Source: Flectonema sp. DT1601 (taxonomy: Eukaryota > Euglenozoa > Diplonemea > Diplonemida > Diplonemidae). From it: DNA of 64,000 nt. The position numbers were made by a program, and so were the translations under genes. The notes beneath the pieces are model-generated. The model saw only the letters and a program-made list of their open reading frames with translations. It had not been told where the DNA came from and did not search any database. The stretch covers positions 472,501-536,500 of the forward strand of contig OZ025791.1 of NCBI GenBank assembly GCA_964019425.1, read 5' to 3'. Position 1 is the first letter of the stretch. The number at the start of each line of letters is the position of its first letter. This document shows positions 37,011 through 47,834 of this stretch, in pieces.

Positions 37011-39427
37011 TTTGTTTTTTTTTCCGGTTTTCCCTCTTTGTTTCTCTATTTATTTCAATTAAAGTTGCAGTCGGAAGTGCGGGGAAAAGAGGGGAGTGGG
37101 GAAAAAAAAAAGAGAGAAAAAAGAAAAAAAAATCATTTCACATGAGAGAAACAAAAAACGAATAAGCAATATAATTGTCCCGCCGGGCAATACTAAGAAG
37201 AGAATAAAAAAAAAATTAAAAAAAAAAAAAAAGAAATCGCGAAAAATGCATGCAAGGCATACATTAGATTATAATAGCCGAGTGGGTACAGCCTGAGTAA
37301 GTCTGCCACTGACTAATATCATCCCTTCTGAATAAAAATAAAGTAACGAAATAAAGCTTGTCTCCGTATTGTGTAGTATGAAGGGATCAACTTGTAGATA
37401 TTAATACCTACTCCTCTGAATTATCAGGGAAGTTGTGACTTCTTGTTATCTTTTCGCGCTAAATACTTTCCTTGATCACGATATTCAAAAACATTAAGGG
37501 AGCTCACCCAGCACTCTTCGAGGAAGAGACGTATAGTATGCGACTCTGTTGTCGTCACTATCAATGAAGACATCCAGGAGTTGGTGAAGAATTCACATGC
37601 AAAGCTAATCTATTTATGCATGTGCGCTTTTGACCCTGTTTCCCCGAAGTTCTCTCCTTTTCACTTTTAGTATCAGATCGAATTTTTAAACTGTATTTGT
37701 CCGATACAAAGAGAATGACCAGTACAGAGACAATCACTGTGACTAATTCAAAAGTAGATTAGCCCGACAAAAAAATCGATAGCTTGTTTACTTAAAATGA
37801 AACGTACTACCTCGTGATATATATAACAGATTCCACAAGGTTAATACAAGAGGGTTCGCAAGAAGTTTTTTGGTCATTTAATTATGTAAAAGAAAAACCA
37901 AGAAAAACAACAGAAAGAGAACAAGAATGAAATAAATATAAAAATAAATAAAATAAAATAAAAATGATTCGAGTCATAATCATAATGGTACATCAAATAA
38001 ACACTGAGAGAGGGGGAAAAATATGCGAACTCTTTTATTTTTTGTGGTTGAAAAGCAAGTGAAAGAAACTGTTAGTACATGAAGGTGGAGTCTCAGAAAG
38101 CTGACAATGGCAGCTGCAGGTGACGTAATATAACAATCACACGCAAGGTCGTAAAGAGAACACCAAGGTTGGCAAACAAATACTGGTTCAACAACCGAAG
38201 TTTGTGAGTATTATTCTTGCTTTTTGAATATTTATTGTTTAACTTTAAAGCACGAGATCGCGTATCAATACGGAAAAGCCAGCGTTTCCACTACAAAGTA
38301 TATCAGTCAAAAAAAAAAAAAAAAAAAAAAATTGCGACTAAATTCTAGACAAAAAAAAAAAAAAACTTTTTCAAAACGATTTAGTAAAAAAATTGATCCA
38401 ATATAAAGAGAACTAAACAGGCTGAGGCGAGTAGTAATAACCCGTCTTTTTGGACTTACGTTAATTCTTAATGAAAACACCTGTAGAACACTTTTGAGTA
38501 CCAAACAGGCTCAGGCGGTGAGAAAATGTTGTTTTTTTAGTCGCAAGGTTTTTTTTGACTGATACATAAATTCTTTAGGGAAAAAAAATTGGCTAACTCA
38601 AAATGCTAGTCAGAGAAGGTTTACTGCTAATACTATTTTTTTTTTTTTTTTGCTTTGTTTTGTTTTTGAGAACCGGACAATACTTTTGGTTTATGCAAAG
38701 AAAAAAAAAAGAAAGAAACAAATCCGTGAAATACACTCGGGTGAATTTTATTTTTCATTTTACTCCTCCTTTAACTTATTTTTGTCGGTGGGGTTCCGCG
38801 TCTGAACAAAAATCTCCAAGTGACACTCATTTCACGGATAGCGCAAAGTTTTGAAATGAAAAAAAAAAAAAAAAAAAAAAAAAAATACGCACGAAAAGCC
38901 CAACATGTTGCATTGAGCACATTTAAGAATTCAGAAATCTCTTTACAGATGATGTTCTTAATGTTATCTTATTGTTGCAGAATCGACGACGAGACGATCT
39001 ACCTCTCTTCACTTTTTACTTTGTATTCCAATAACCGTGATATGTAGCCTAGAAGTATTCTTGTCCAGTAGGGACACTACATCTGGCAAACTCGAAATAC
39101 AGTCGCGGGAACATAAAGTATACAGAGGTGCGAAAAAGGTCAATCACATTACATATTGCTCATCGCTGAAACAAGAAACCAAGCGTCGGATAGTGAAAAA
39201 GGAATCACCCTTTATACTGAAAAAATGGAAAACGATTTTTATTTTATTTCCACACGCGTAAACACTTTTCCTATATTTTCTGTATGCGAAAACCAATATG
39301 CGCAACCACAGCAAAATAATTCAAAAAGATTACGTTATGTTGCCATTATCATTTCCGCTCATAAGAAGGTAGTTTAGGTTTGTTATGCTTTCTCTTTAAT
39401 CTATTTCGGTATGATTTTTCTTTTTTT

Positions 39428-39557
39428 GTACCGACGTAGTCGGAGAAGAAACTATTCAGATCGAAATCCGTTATTTCTTATGGTCACAATTTATTTTCCT
39501 CCCTTGCAACAGGATTCTGTTTGCATTCAACGAAACACAAGGCTAATCTGATGGTTT
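39428..39557 (+). repeat. Dispersed repeat C, copy 2
   Basis: This is the direct-orientation partner of 36882-37010, with the same block order and small substitutions. No terminal inverted repeats or coding frame were seen, so the element type is unknown. Confidence 0.7.
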
Positions 39558-40085
39558 TATTGCTTGTTTGATATTTCAGGCCAGCATATTTCTTTATTAT
39601 TATTATGTTTTTTTCCCCATTCTTTTTAGTTTTGTTTGTGTGCACACTCTGATTTATTCTTCCACATTAAAGAGCGTGCTTATGCTACATACTATCGCAT
39701 GTGAAAAATCTTGCAAAAATGAACACTCACCTTTTGCTGAGCCTTAGCAAAAAAAAAGATAAATAAATAAATAAAAATATTAAAAAAAAGATTGCATAGA
39801 CTAACGAGACAAAAGGTAATCACTACCACCATCAATTGAGCTGGTGCCGCTTCCAGGGAACCAAATATTGTTTATTAGTGGTAAGATCTCACGCTATATT
39901 TATATATCGTTTCGCTTCATTCCGGTTTTAGCGGAAGGGAATTTTTTTTTTTTAGGTAAAGGAACAGAATTGACAGGTAAAAGACTTTAACACCATCGAT
40001 GATGTATTTTTTTTTTGTTTTTTAAATTGCGCTACACGGAATGTGCCCAACACAGGTAAGTATCACTTGAGCGGGTAGGCGCTAC

Positions 40086-41329
40086 TTATGTTTCTTCTTC
40101 TGGATCACTCTGTTGAGGTGTTTTTTTTTTTTTTTTTACTTCATAAATAACCCATGTAAGGTAACTAACTACATACCTTTTTCTTCTCACTGATGGTAGT
40201 TTCATCGAACCCAACTTTAAACCACGCATGCTTTAGCACGTCAGGAATCGTTGCACGTTCCTCAGGATTCTTTACTAAGAGTACGTCTGTTGTGGGTGTT
40301 GTTATTATTAAGAATCATTTCAGGGGAAAGAGGAGATCAAAAAACACAATAATGGTCATTCAACATACCAATAAGATCCTGAGCTTCAGGAGAGATGCTT
40401 TTGTCTGCTTGAGGTGGAAGATTTCTAATCTTTGACAACACTTCGCTTACTTGCTTCGCTCTAAACGGAAGATACCCCGATAAAAGCTGGTACAAAATGA
40501 CACCACATGACCATAGATCTGCCTTGAAGCCATCGTACCCATTTTGAGTATTAAATACTTCAGGCGCAACATAGTTTGGAGTTCCACAAACTGTTCTCAA
40601 CTTTAGCGAGCTGGAGACTTGACCTCCTTCATCTACAAATTGAAGATTTGAGAGACCGAAGTCGCTGACCTTTAACTCGCCTCCTCTCGTCAACAGCAAG
40701 TTTTCTGGTTTCAAATCTCTGTGTGCGACTTGCTGCTGATGACAGTAGTGCATTGCTGTGATTAATTGTTGGAAAAGGTTCCTGGCTTTGGATTCCTCTA
40801 CTCCAACACCGTCAGGTATCTTTTTAAGAAGTGCACAGCCCTGTGTGTGTTGTGTGTTGTTTGTTGTGTGTGTAATTTAACGAAAATAATCAACTCTTTC
40901 GACTACATACATCAATGAGTTCCAACACCAGATAAATATTATTCTTTGTCTGTAACACTTCATATAGCGTTACTACGTGAGGGTGTTTTAATGACTTCAT
41001 TATCGCAATTTCTCTGTACAGTTGTTCCTTTCCATGTTCTTGCTTTGACAAGCTCTGTTTGTTTATTATTTTTGATGTTGTTCTTCAAAGAGATCAGCTT
41101 TTTCACAAACACATACCTCTTTTGCAATACATTTTATAGCGTATTCTCCGTTTGTTTCGATGTGTGTAGCTAGGTGAACCTCTGTTTGTAATTAGGTTGT
41201 GGACAAGTCAAAATTAATTACTTTAAAAAAAGGAAATTGTAAAGACATACTTCCGAAGCTTCCCTCGCCCAGCACATCACCGAGTTTATATTTTCCGACG
41301 GTCTTTCCCTGAATAGGTGACGCTGCCAT
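40086..41329 (-). CDS. SNF1/AMPK-like Ser/Thr kinase, kinase domain only
   Basis: Six exons (41251-41329, 41117-41181, 40911-41054, 40369-40840, 40177-40286, 40086-40109) encode 297 residues. All five introns begin GTATGT and end CAG (69, 62, 70, 82 and 67 nt), and the frame closes through every junction. The catalytic features are intact: glycine loop G21-E-G-S-F-G26, Lys43 in AIK, Glu63, HRD at 136-138, DFG at 156-158, activation Thr179 in LRTVCGTP, and APE at 188-190. It resembles the CAMK/SNF1/CIPK group ([19 protein letters not shown]). The protein ends about 20 residues after the kinase fold (SDPEEET), so it lacks the UBA, KA1 or NAF modules of full SNF1 or CIPK proteins. The substrate is unknown. 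An acceptor lies 20 nt before the ATG. Confidence 0.9.
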
Positions 41330-42802
41330 GTTCCCCCCAACTACAGCCCCTGTTAATTAAATAATTTTAAAGAACAGATGACACTAACAAACTATGTGAC
41401 GATAAAAAGATAACTCAAAATAGAAATTAAATACTTCAGATTGCATCAATCAAAGCAAACAGGACGTTTGCTTCAGTAAGGTCTTCAGTTAACAACAGCG
41501 GTCAGCTCTCTCTCTCTCACATTAGTTGTAAAGGACATTAGAAGATTAGAAGATATCAAAATAGGAAGCCGTGGCCTCACACAACGTACATCAATTGTAA
41601 TCAATTCAAACAGTCACCTGTACCCACCTGCCCTCTGAATAATGTAGCACTTTGTTTTTGTTTGTTATAAAATTACTCGAAACCAGAAACAAGTCAAAGT
41701 GGTGTTAACGTTACCTGCTCGTAAAACATGCCTTTGAGATGAAAAAAAAAACAGTTGGGGGAAGAATAAAAACTCTGGATACCCAAAGAGGGTTCACTAA
41801 GAACTCTCTTTTGGTAGTTGAGATTGTTGTTTACTTTCTGAGTTTCTTCAGAAAAAAAAAAAGAGAAAAAAAAATTGTTCGCAGCTTTTAACATCGCAAT
41901 GCTGGTTTGCAAAAGTCAGCTTGCGATCCTTTTTAGTGGAGGTATCTTTTCTTTTCGCTTCAAGGAGTCGAGTCTCGTCAATTCTAAGACCAGCTGTCTG
42001 TTGCATTAGCGTGTGAACACAAAGACACGCGCTGTGCAACTTGCAATAGAAATGGAAACGGCAGCGATGACTGCAGACTGTAGGCATGGTTCATGCACGT
42101 GTTTTGTTTTGAGAATCTCGCCTAGTAAGGAAGATTATATGGCATTCTATGAAATGGAATAAAGCTGTTCATCAGTTGAACATTTTGATAACATTTCTCA
42201 CTACGAGTCTTACAGCCTGAATCTGATTTTTTGTTGTTAGTTTGATCTCCCAGTCAGGAAGATTGCTTTTTTTCTTTTTTTTTTTTTTCTTTCTATAACG
42301 GTTTCCTCTGTTCTTTGTATCCACCTGTGCCTGCTTATTATTTTGTTATTATTATTTTCTCTTTAAATTTTCATTTTCAAAAAACGGTTTTTTTTTTTTT
42401 TTTTTTTCATTGAGTCTTGGGATTTCAAAATCAAATTCAAAAGAGATGAAATCCAGCAATTCCACACGACACTCACAAGGTTAGTTAAAATATGTGTCTT
42501 GTAAAATAGTGCGCCAAATCAAAATATAAAAAAGAAAATTTTAAGAAAGACATTGTTCTGTTGTTCCATTTTACACCGTTCCTCATTGGGTTAGGCTATG
42601 AGTTGGTTAATGGGTTCTTTGTTTCTATTTATTACACTACCCGCCCAACAACGGGTACAAGGTGTCGGGGGATACCGGCTACTGCAGCAATCACTTTACC
42701 ACATCTTGCATTTAGTAGTGAGCGGGAGGGAAGTAGGGAATTGCACCCGCCGAAAAACGGGTGAGCAAAAGGGAATAAGGAGAGACGCCGCTATAAACTT
42801 TT
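41330..42802. other. Intergenic region with a repeat A copy
   Basis: It contains a CT microsatellite near 41,507, several T runs and a copy of dispersed repeat A (42498-42570). The plus-strand frames after that copy show no domain and are not called. Confidence 0.5.
42498..42570 (+). repeat. Dispersed repeat A, copy 2
   Basis: The block TAAAATAGTGCGCCAAATC, then an A-rich spacer, then ATTGTTCTGTTGTTCCATT matches the order of blocks at 15224-15310 and 47123-47191. Confidence 0.6.
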
Positions 42803-44848
42803 CTAGTTAGAGTGTTCCTTTAAGAATGAAACACCTTTGTCGTGGATTAGCTTCCAGTCCTCGCGGCAAGTAGCGAACTCCGATTCGAGGAAATCCAAAA
42901 CTGCTCGAGTTGTTATAATTAGAGAGTTCTGAAAGTTTGATTTTGAAATGTTTAAAAGTGAAGCAAGTTTTAATGATGGTGACCAAGAGCCGTTTGATTC
43001 TTGAAGGAACAGAATAGCATCTGGGGACCTCCTGTCAGGTGAACGAGAACGAGAACCAGAACGATATCTTCGGTAGTCACGATCACGGCTTCTGCTGTTG
43101 TCACGTACAAATCTTCGTTCACGACATCGATTCATATCAGTGTCACTGCTGTCATTTCGAAGTCTCCTGTCACGACTTACGGATCTTCGATAACCATAAA
43201 TAGATTCATCGCTTGATGACCAACTTCTCAATCTTCTCCTTCTCCGTCTTCTTCGTAAAGAATAACTATCCTCCTCCAGAACATCATCATTTGAAATATT
43301 TATAACAGATATGGGGAGTCCGCAATTAGAGGCAACGACCGATGTGAATTTTGATTTAATTTGATGTGCAACTGATACTTTCTTAGCGTCAATGATCATC
43401 TGTTCTGTTGCGATAGAATTCTGATGGAAATCTTCACAACGTTTGATAAAACGAGAAGCAGCTACTAACGGGATTGAAGGATCGGTACTCTCTTCAACTG
43501 AGAACAACACATCACTACCAGCTAATTTCCACACGTCAGTTTCTTTGATAACTTCACTACAGAAACCGTAGTGGTAGACTGTGGATTTCTGTGGTATTTG
43601 AATTCTTGTTACCTCTCCATTAGGTGATACCAGTTGCGCCTTATTGCAACCCAAGAAAGAAGTCATCAGACTAGTGATCTTCGATACGGCAGTTGAAAGA
43701 GTCTTAACATAACAGTGTTGTCCTGTAGTTGATTGAGCTAGTCCGCGAACTAAATCAGAACAACATCTGTTTCCAATACCAATGCAGTGGATAGCACACG
43801 CTTTAGTTGAATAAGCTTTCCGAGCAAGTTGTAAAACAGGTTCTGTATCAGAAACCCCACCATCTGTGATAACAATACAACAGTTTTGATGATCAGGGTC
43901 AAACCTGCTACTTACTTCATGTAAAGGAGCAAACAGTTCTGTACCTCCAAGATTGGCCTTCATACTTTGGCAGTACCTCTTTGCTTCAGTAAATGTTTCT
44001 TGAGTTAGTTGCATTGGAATATCAAAAAGTTTATTGAATTGACTTCCGAATTTCACAACATTAAACAGCACACCTTCCGGAAGAGACTGCACGAAGTATT
44101 GAAGTACACGAATAGCTTCTTGAATAGTATCAGACATAGAGGCAGAGCAATCTACGAAAAAGACGATACATTTATTATTAAGGCGAGTTAAAGTACATCC
44201 ATTGATACTTGAAGATAGTGACATCCTGTAAGCATAACCTCTACTGGAATCTAATAACGTAACTAATTCTAACTTTGGACGAGGGATGTTGAAAGAGATT
44301 ATGGGTGTTTCACTGAATGGGTTTAAATTGATCATCAGATTCGAATCAATCAAATCTCCTGAGAACTCCCACGGAAGAAGTGAATTCACTTTGATAGTCA
44401 CTTTATCTGAAGTCAATAACCTTCTGGATGAGTAGTACCAAGGCTTTATAGAACATGGTACTTCATAGTAACCAACTGAGTTATCTGTTTGAGGGGATGC
44501 TATTTCCAGAACGTAGGTGACGGATGTCTTTATTGTTCCTCCAGGTCGTACAGTACCCAAGAGAGCGTATAGGATATCTGTATTTTGGGGTAGCATCGAT
44601 GCCGGAACGTAGTCATCCCACTCAAGGTGATCATTTTCTTGTTGTGAGTACATCGTAGTTTTGATCTCTTCACTTCCCAGTAGCAGTTTTAGATTTGTTA
44701 TTCGCATGGTGTCTCCCGATGGAATAGCACAAGAAATCGGCATATCAGCAGATTTGTTGTTATTGAAAACTGATTCAATCAGAATTCGTGCAGCAGAGAT
44801 CCCACTGTCTATTGTTACTTTTGTTGATACACTAAGGTTCCTATTCAT
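42803..44848 (-). CDS. von Willebrand factor A domain protein with VIT-like N terminus and RS-rich segment
   Basis: A single exon encodes 681 residues. Residues 1-150 look like a VIT-type beta region. The vWA domain (about 226-395) has a complete MIDAS metal site: D233-x-S235-x-S237, Thr303 in GGTEL and Asp329 in ITDGG. Eight consecutive Arg residues near 535 open an Arg/Ser-dipeptide-rich stretch of about 80 residues (SRSRDRDYRRY, GSRSRSPDRR). This resembles RS domains of splicing factors and is unusual in a vWA protein. The C-terminal 75 residues return to a compact fold (LKLASLLNISKS). VIT/vWA proteins are intracellular interaction scaffolds, and the RS stretch may add nuclear or RNA-related binding. 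The start is the first ATG; an acceptor-like TTTTTCATAG lies 24 nt upstream. Confidence 0.85.
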   Translation of the reverse strand: MNRNLSVSTKVTIDSGISAARILIESVFNNNKSADMPISCAIPSGDTMRITNLKLLLGSEEIKTTMYSQQENDHLEWDDYVPASMLPQNTDILYALLGTVRPGGTIKTSVTYVLEIASPQTDNSVGYYEVPCSIKPWYYSSRRLLTSDKVTIKVNSLLPWEFSGDLIDSNLMINLNPFSETPIISFNIPRPKLELVTLLDSSRGYAYRMSLSSSINGCTLTRLNNKCIVFFVDCSASMSDTIQEAIRVLQYFVQSLPEGVLFNVVKFGSQFNKLFDIPMQLTQETFTEAKRYCQSMKANLGGTELFAPLHEVSSRFDPDHQNCCIVITDGGVSDTEPVLQLARKAYSTKACAIHCIGIGNRCCSDLVRGLAQSTTGQHCYVKTLSTAVSKITSLMTSFLGCNKAQLVSPNGEVTRIQIPQKSTVYHYGFCSEVIKETDVWKLAGSDVLFSVEESTDPSIPLVAASRFIKRCEDFHQNSIATEQMIIDAKKVSVAHQIKSKFTSVVASNCGLPISVINISNDDVLEEDSYSLRRRRRRRRLRSWSSSDESIYGYRRSVSRDRRLRNDSSDTDMNRCRERRFVRDNSRSRDRDYRRYRSGSRSRSPDRRSPDAILFLQESNGSWSPSLKLASLLNISKSNFQNSLIITTRAVLDFLESEFATCREDWKLIHDKGVSFLKEHSN

Positions 44849-44960
44849 TGTTCTGTTGTAATTGGTTTTATGCTATGAAAAATATTTTTATTTTTTTCCT
44901 ATTTTAAAAGGTTTTTTACCACTACCAAAACCTTGAGAGAAGCACCATAAATTGTAGAAA

Positions 44961-44998
<38 letters not shown>

Positions 44999-45438
44999 CA
45001 AATTCTCGTTTTTTTTTGTTGTTTTTTTTTTATAGCATAATTCTCAACGGGGGTTTTTTTTTGTTTGTTTTTTTTTAAAAATTCTTCCTTCAAGTGTCTC
45101 ACAACAAAAGAAACCTATGGCTAGAAGGAATCAAAACTTTGGAACTGAACACCACTACACAGTAATCCATTCATAAATATGTTGAACGGTATTTTTATCT
45201 GCGATCGTGTATTACGTGGTTCTGGTGGATTTTTTTTTTTTTTTTTTTTTGCACTCGCCAGCCTTGGCATCAAAAAAACACAAAAAAAAAAAAAAACCAA
45301 ACAACTATCGAATAGCTAGAGTCACAAAGGGACACAAAGTGACAGGGAACGCACTACTGTTCAACTACTTAAAAGCGAGGCCTTACTTGTAACAATAACA
45401 GATGTTGCTTTTGAGACATGTTCTGCCTGAAAATATCA
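44849..45438. other. Intergenic region
   Basis: It contains the longest homopolymer in the window (T at 44964-44998) and further T and A runs. No gene was seen. Confidence 0.55.
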
Positions 45439-46116
45439 TTACATCAACGTACAACATTTGTTAGTGTCAGCAGAAGCTCTGTAGAATCCCTTACTGATTG
45501 CTGACAAATCGTTTGAACGGTCGACCTGTTTTGAATTAATTTAATCAACGCAATTAATTATTGAAGTTATTTTATATTTACAGAAACATACCAAATCGCT
45601 CATTTTGTCTCCTCGCTCAAGGACTTTTTCAAGATTCTGTGTCATTAGTGTTTGGATGTCGTCGAGGTCTTGTTGGATTTTAGTCACTTGATCCGCATTT
45701 TTCGGATCCTGAAATTTCTTTAATTTCTCATTCAGTTCCGCCCATTTGAAATGGTTGTCTGTAAGTTTTTCATTCTCCCATTGACCAGCAAAGTTATCAC
45801 AAAAGTCTTTCATTATTATACCACAGAGAGAGAATGCAACTCTATCCTTATAATGTTCATTACAGGTTACAGCACAGATTAAACCATCATCTCTTGCATG
45901 AGTGTACAGCCTGTATTCGTGTTCTACAAACTGCTGTCTTGTGTTAGCATTCGTTCGAGATGCCGCTGTTCTACCGAAGAACCGAAGTGATTCACCGACT
46001 CCGACTCTTTGTAATATTGGAAATGATGAGGTGTCTATGGCGCTGGTTAGCAGAATAGGATCGCTACCTCCATCACCCTTCTTGAATAGGATGATACTAT
46101 AAAGTTTTTCAGTCAT
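45439..46116 (-). CDS. YKT6: YKT6 R-SNARE
   Basis: Two exons (45592-46116 and 45439-45525) encode 203 residues, against about 200 in the family. The 66-nt intron is GTATGTTT...AAACAG, phase 0. Residues 1-130 are a longin domain (YSIILFKK, FVEHEYRLYTHARDDGL). The R-SNARE motif follows (VTKIQQDLDDIQTLMTQNLE, VLERGDKMSDLVDRSNDLS). The C terminus, which only splicing supplies, ends NKCCTLM. This is the YKT6 pattern of a palmitoylated Cys next to a farnesylated CAAX Cys, with Met as the last residue favouring farnesyl. YKT6 acts in ER-Golgi, endosomal and autophagosomal fusion and cycles between cytosol and membranes through these lipids. The leader is an almost pure A run directly before the ATG, with an acceptor (CTTTACACAG) 33 nt upstream. 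Confidence 0.95.
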
Positions 46117-46149
46117 TTTTTTTTTTTTTTTTTTTTTTTTTTCCCTTTC

Positions 46150-46152
46150 CTG
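46150..46152 (-). promoter_or_regulatory. Probable 3' splice acceptor with no matching donor (YKT6)
   Basis: On the minus strand TTAATGTCTTTACA runs into CAG, 33 nt before the YKT6 ATG. The roughly 200 nt back to the stop codon of the upstream gene contain no GTATGT. Confidence 0.45.
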
Positions 46153-46357
46153 TGTAAAGACATTAATAAAGTAATGAACAGATTCACAACACGATTATCA
46201 AAACAACAGTCCAAGTGCTGTAACAAAATGAGAAGCATCACTTCACAACTACTAATCACAGACCTCCGTGTATGTGTACGGCTACAGACTGATATCTTTT
46301 GTAAATGGTCTTATATAGAAAATCTGTAGATGTGTACAACCAGACTCTGTATGCAAC

Positions 46358-46618
46358 TCAAAGACCTAAATCACTCCATGACAGAGCTTTCTTCATATCA
46401 CTAGCGAGAACAGAACCACCTACTTTTGTACTGTTACCAGATAAGTGGTTGTGGTCAGTGAAGGAATCAGGGTCATATAATTTAAGCTGATTGTAATGTG
46501 TTGGTATATTGTTGGGAGAAAACAAAAAAATAGACTTAATTTCGCATACCTTCTTAACTGAAGTCCCTGAAACTCCAATTTTACTTGCCTCATCTAAATG
46601 TCTATTTATTTTACCCAT
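46358..46618 (-). CDS. Small conserved-looking unknown protein, two exons
   Basis: Exons 46550-46618 and 46358-46486 give 65 residues. The 63-nt intron starts GTATGC and ends ATCAG. It is a multiple of three and has no stop, so retention would give an 86-residue protein with a Phe/Ser/Tyr-rich insert. The spliced protein begins MGKINRHLDEASKIGVSG, continues LKLYDPDSFTDHNHLSG and ends SDMKKALSWSDLGL. I recognise no family. It is hydrophilic with no signal or membrane segment. The start is right after an 18-nt A run, as in the downstream neighbour YKT6. An acceptor-like TTTAAG lies 28 nt upstream. Strand, leader and splice signals match its neighbours, so I believe it is a gene. Confidence 0.6.
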   Translation of the reverse strand: MGKINRHLDEASKIGVSGTSVKKVCEIKSIFLFSPNNIPTHYNQLKLYDPDSFTDHNHLSGNSTKVGGSVLASDMKKALSWSDLGL

Positions 46619-47122
46619 TTTTTTTTTTTTTTTTTTTTGTGTGTAACTTAAATTGAGAATGAATTATGACTTTAGAATTGAAAAACAGGTTTTCAAAATC
46701 ACACGCTATATTGTGTAATAAAAAAAATACTTTTCGCTGTGTGATTTTTCAGCGCATTTGCTGACAGGAGCCCCCTACTTGTTTTTTTTTTTTTACATCG
46801 GTAAGCACACACTCTAGAATGAGGTTATGCTGTTGTGTTAACGAGACAACAACAAAAAAAAGCAAAAAAAAATAAAAAATAAAGTTAGTATTTAGCAATA
46901 TTAGAAGTATTTATCACACAAATATAATGGTTTAATTAGTTATGTGATTGTTATATAAAATAAAAAAAGAATATAGTGACTCTAATTCGAGATGTAAAAT
47001 CAAGACGTAAAACTAGCTGAAAGTAAGTATTTTTTTTATTAGTGGAGATTCACAAATAAATAAATAAATAAATAAATCAAATAATATAACTTAGTTAGTT
47101 AAATCAGATATGCGAAGTTTTC

Positions 47123-47191
47123 TTATAAAAATAGTGCACTAAATCAAACAAAGAAAAAAAAGAAAAAAAAATCATTGTTCTGCTGTTCCAT
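47123..47191 (+). repeat. Dispersed repeat A, copy 3
   Basis: TTATAAAAATAGTGCACTAA, then an A/G-rich spacer, then CATTGTTCTGCTGTTCCAT. It is followed about 200 nt later by repeat B. Confidence 0.65.
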
Positions 47192-47392
47192 ATAACACTG
47201 AGGAATACGTAGCTTCACGACTTAATCTTTTACACTACTTGTCCCCTTTAGGCCTTTATCAGTAAGTTCTGGGGACTTCATTCCAGTTTTTTTTTTTTTT
47301 TTGATAATTTAGATTTACTAACGATAATAAATAAATAGCTAAATCAATAAATCAATCAAGGTATAAAATCAAGAATCACTCGATTAGTTAGT

Positions 47393-47780
47393 GTCCAGAA
47401 CTGATGACCGCGAGGGGTTTGGGTAACCCGCACCAGAGGACCCAATCACAGAGATCGTGTTTTTATCGCCTCGGCTGGAAGGGGCAATTCCCACCTTGCC
47501 TAGAGACTAACAGATTGAAAAAGAAACTATTATTTTTTAAAAAAATCGGGGGGGGGGGAAAAAATGATCTGGGAGGAGAGATGGGGATAGTAAATAAAAT
47601 ATCTTTTCCAAAAAAACCTTTCTTCATGAAATAATAACATGTGTCAAATACCCATACTAAGCATTAATATCGTAAGGGACTTGAAGGCTTTACTGGGCAA
47701 CATGAATATCATTAGTACCGATCTGTTTTGGAATAGAATCCAGAAAGGAAGCCCAATCAGTTTTATGTCTTAACTGCTCA
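47393..47780 (+). repeat. Dispersed repeat B, short copy
   Basis: It shares the ordered blocks listed for 11126-11750 but lacks about 230 nt near the left side. It ends in AGTTTTATGTCTTAA close to the stop codon of the reductase gene, so part of it may be transcribed as 3' UTR. Confidence 0.7.
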
Positions 47781-47834
47781 GTCAGGACCATATCAAAGAG
47801 TTTCATCACATCACATAGTAAGAAGGCTTTAGTG

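Larger units (their letters stand above)
36478..40085. other. Gene-free 3.6-kb region with a repeat pair
   Basis: No gene is supported. The region contains long T and A runs, TAAA-type microsatellite near 37,930-37,970, and two related copies of a repeat of about 130 nt (36882-37010 and 39428-39557) in direct orientation, 2.4 kb apart. Between the copies I see only short Lys-rich frames through homopolymers. Confidence 0.55.
46619..47834. other. Intergenic region with repeats A and B
   Basis: Repeat A (47123-47191) and repeat B (47393-47780) lie in the 3' flank of the reductase gene. AAAT microsatellite is near 47,055. No gene was seen. Confidence 0.55.

Noticed and set aside
36882-39557. 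LTR retrotransposon
   Set aside because: The repeats are only about 130 nt and diverged, and no gag/pol frame or priming site is visible between them.
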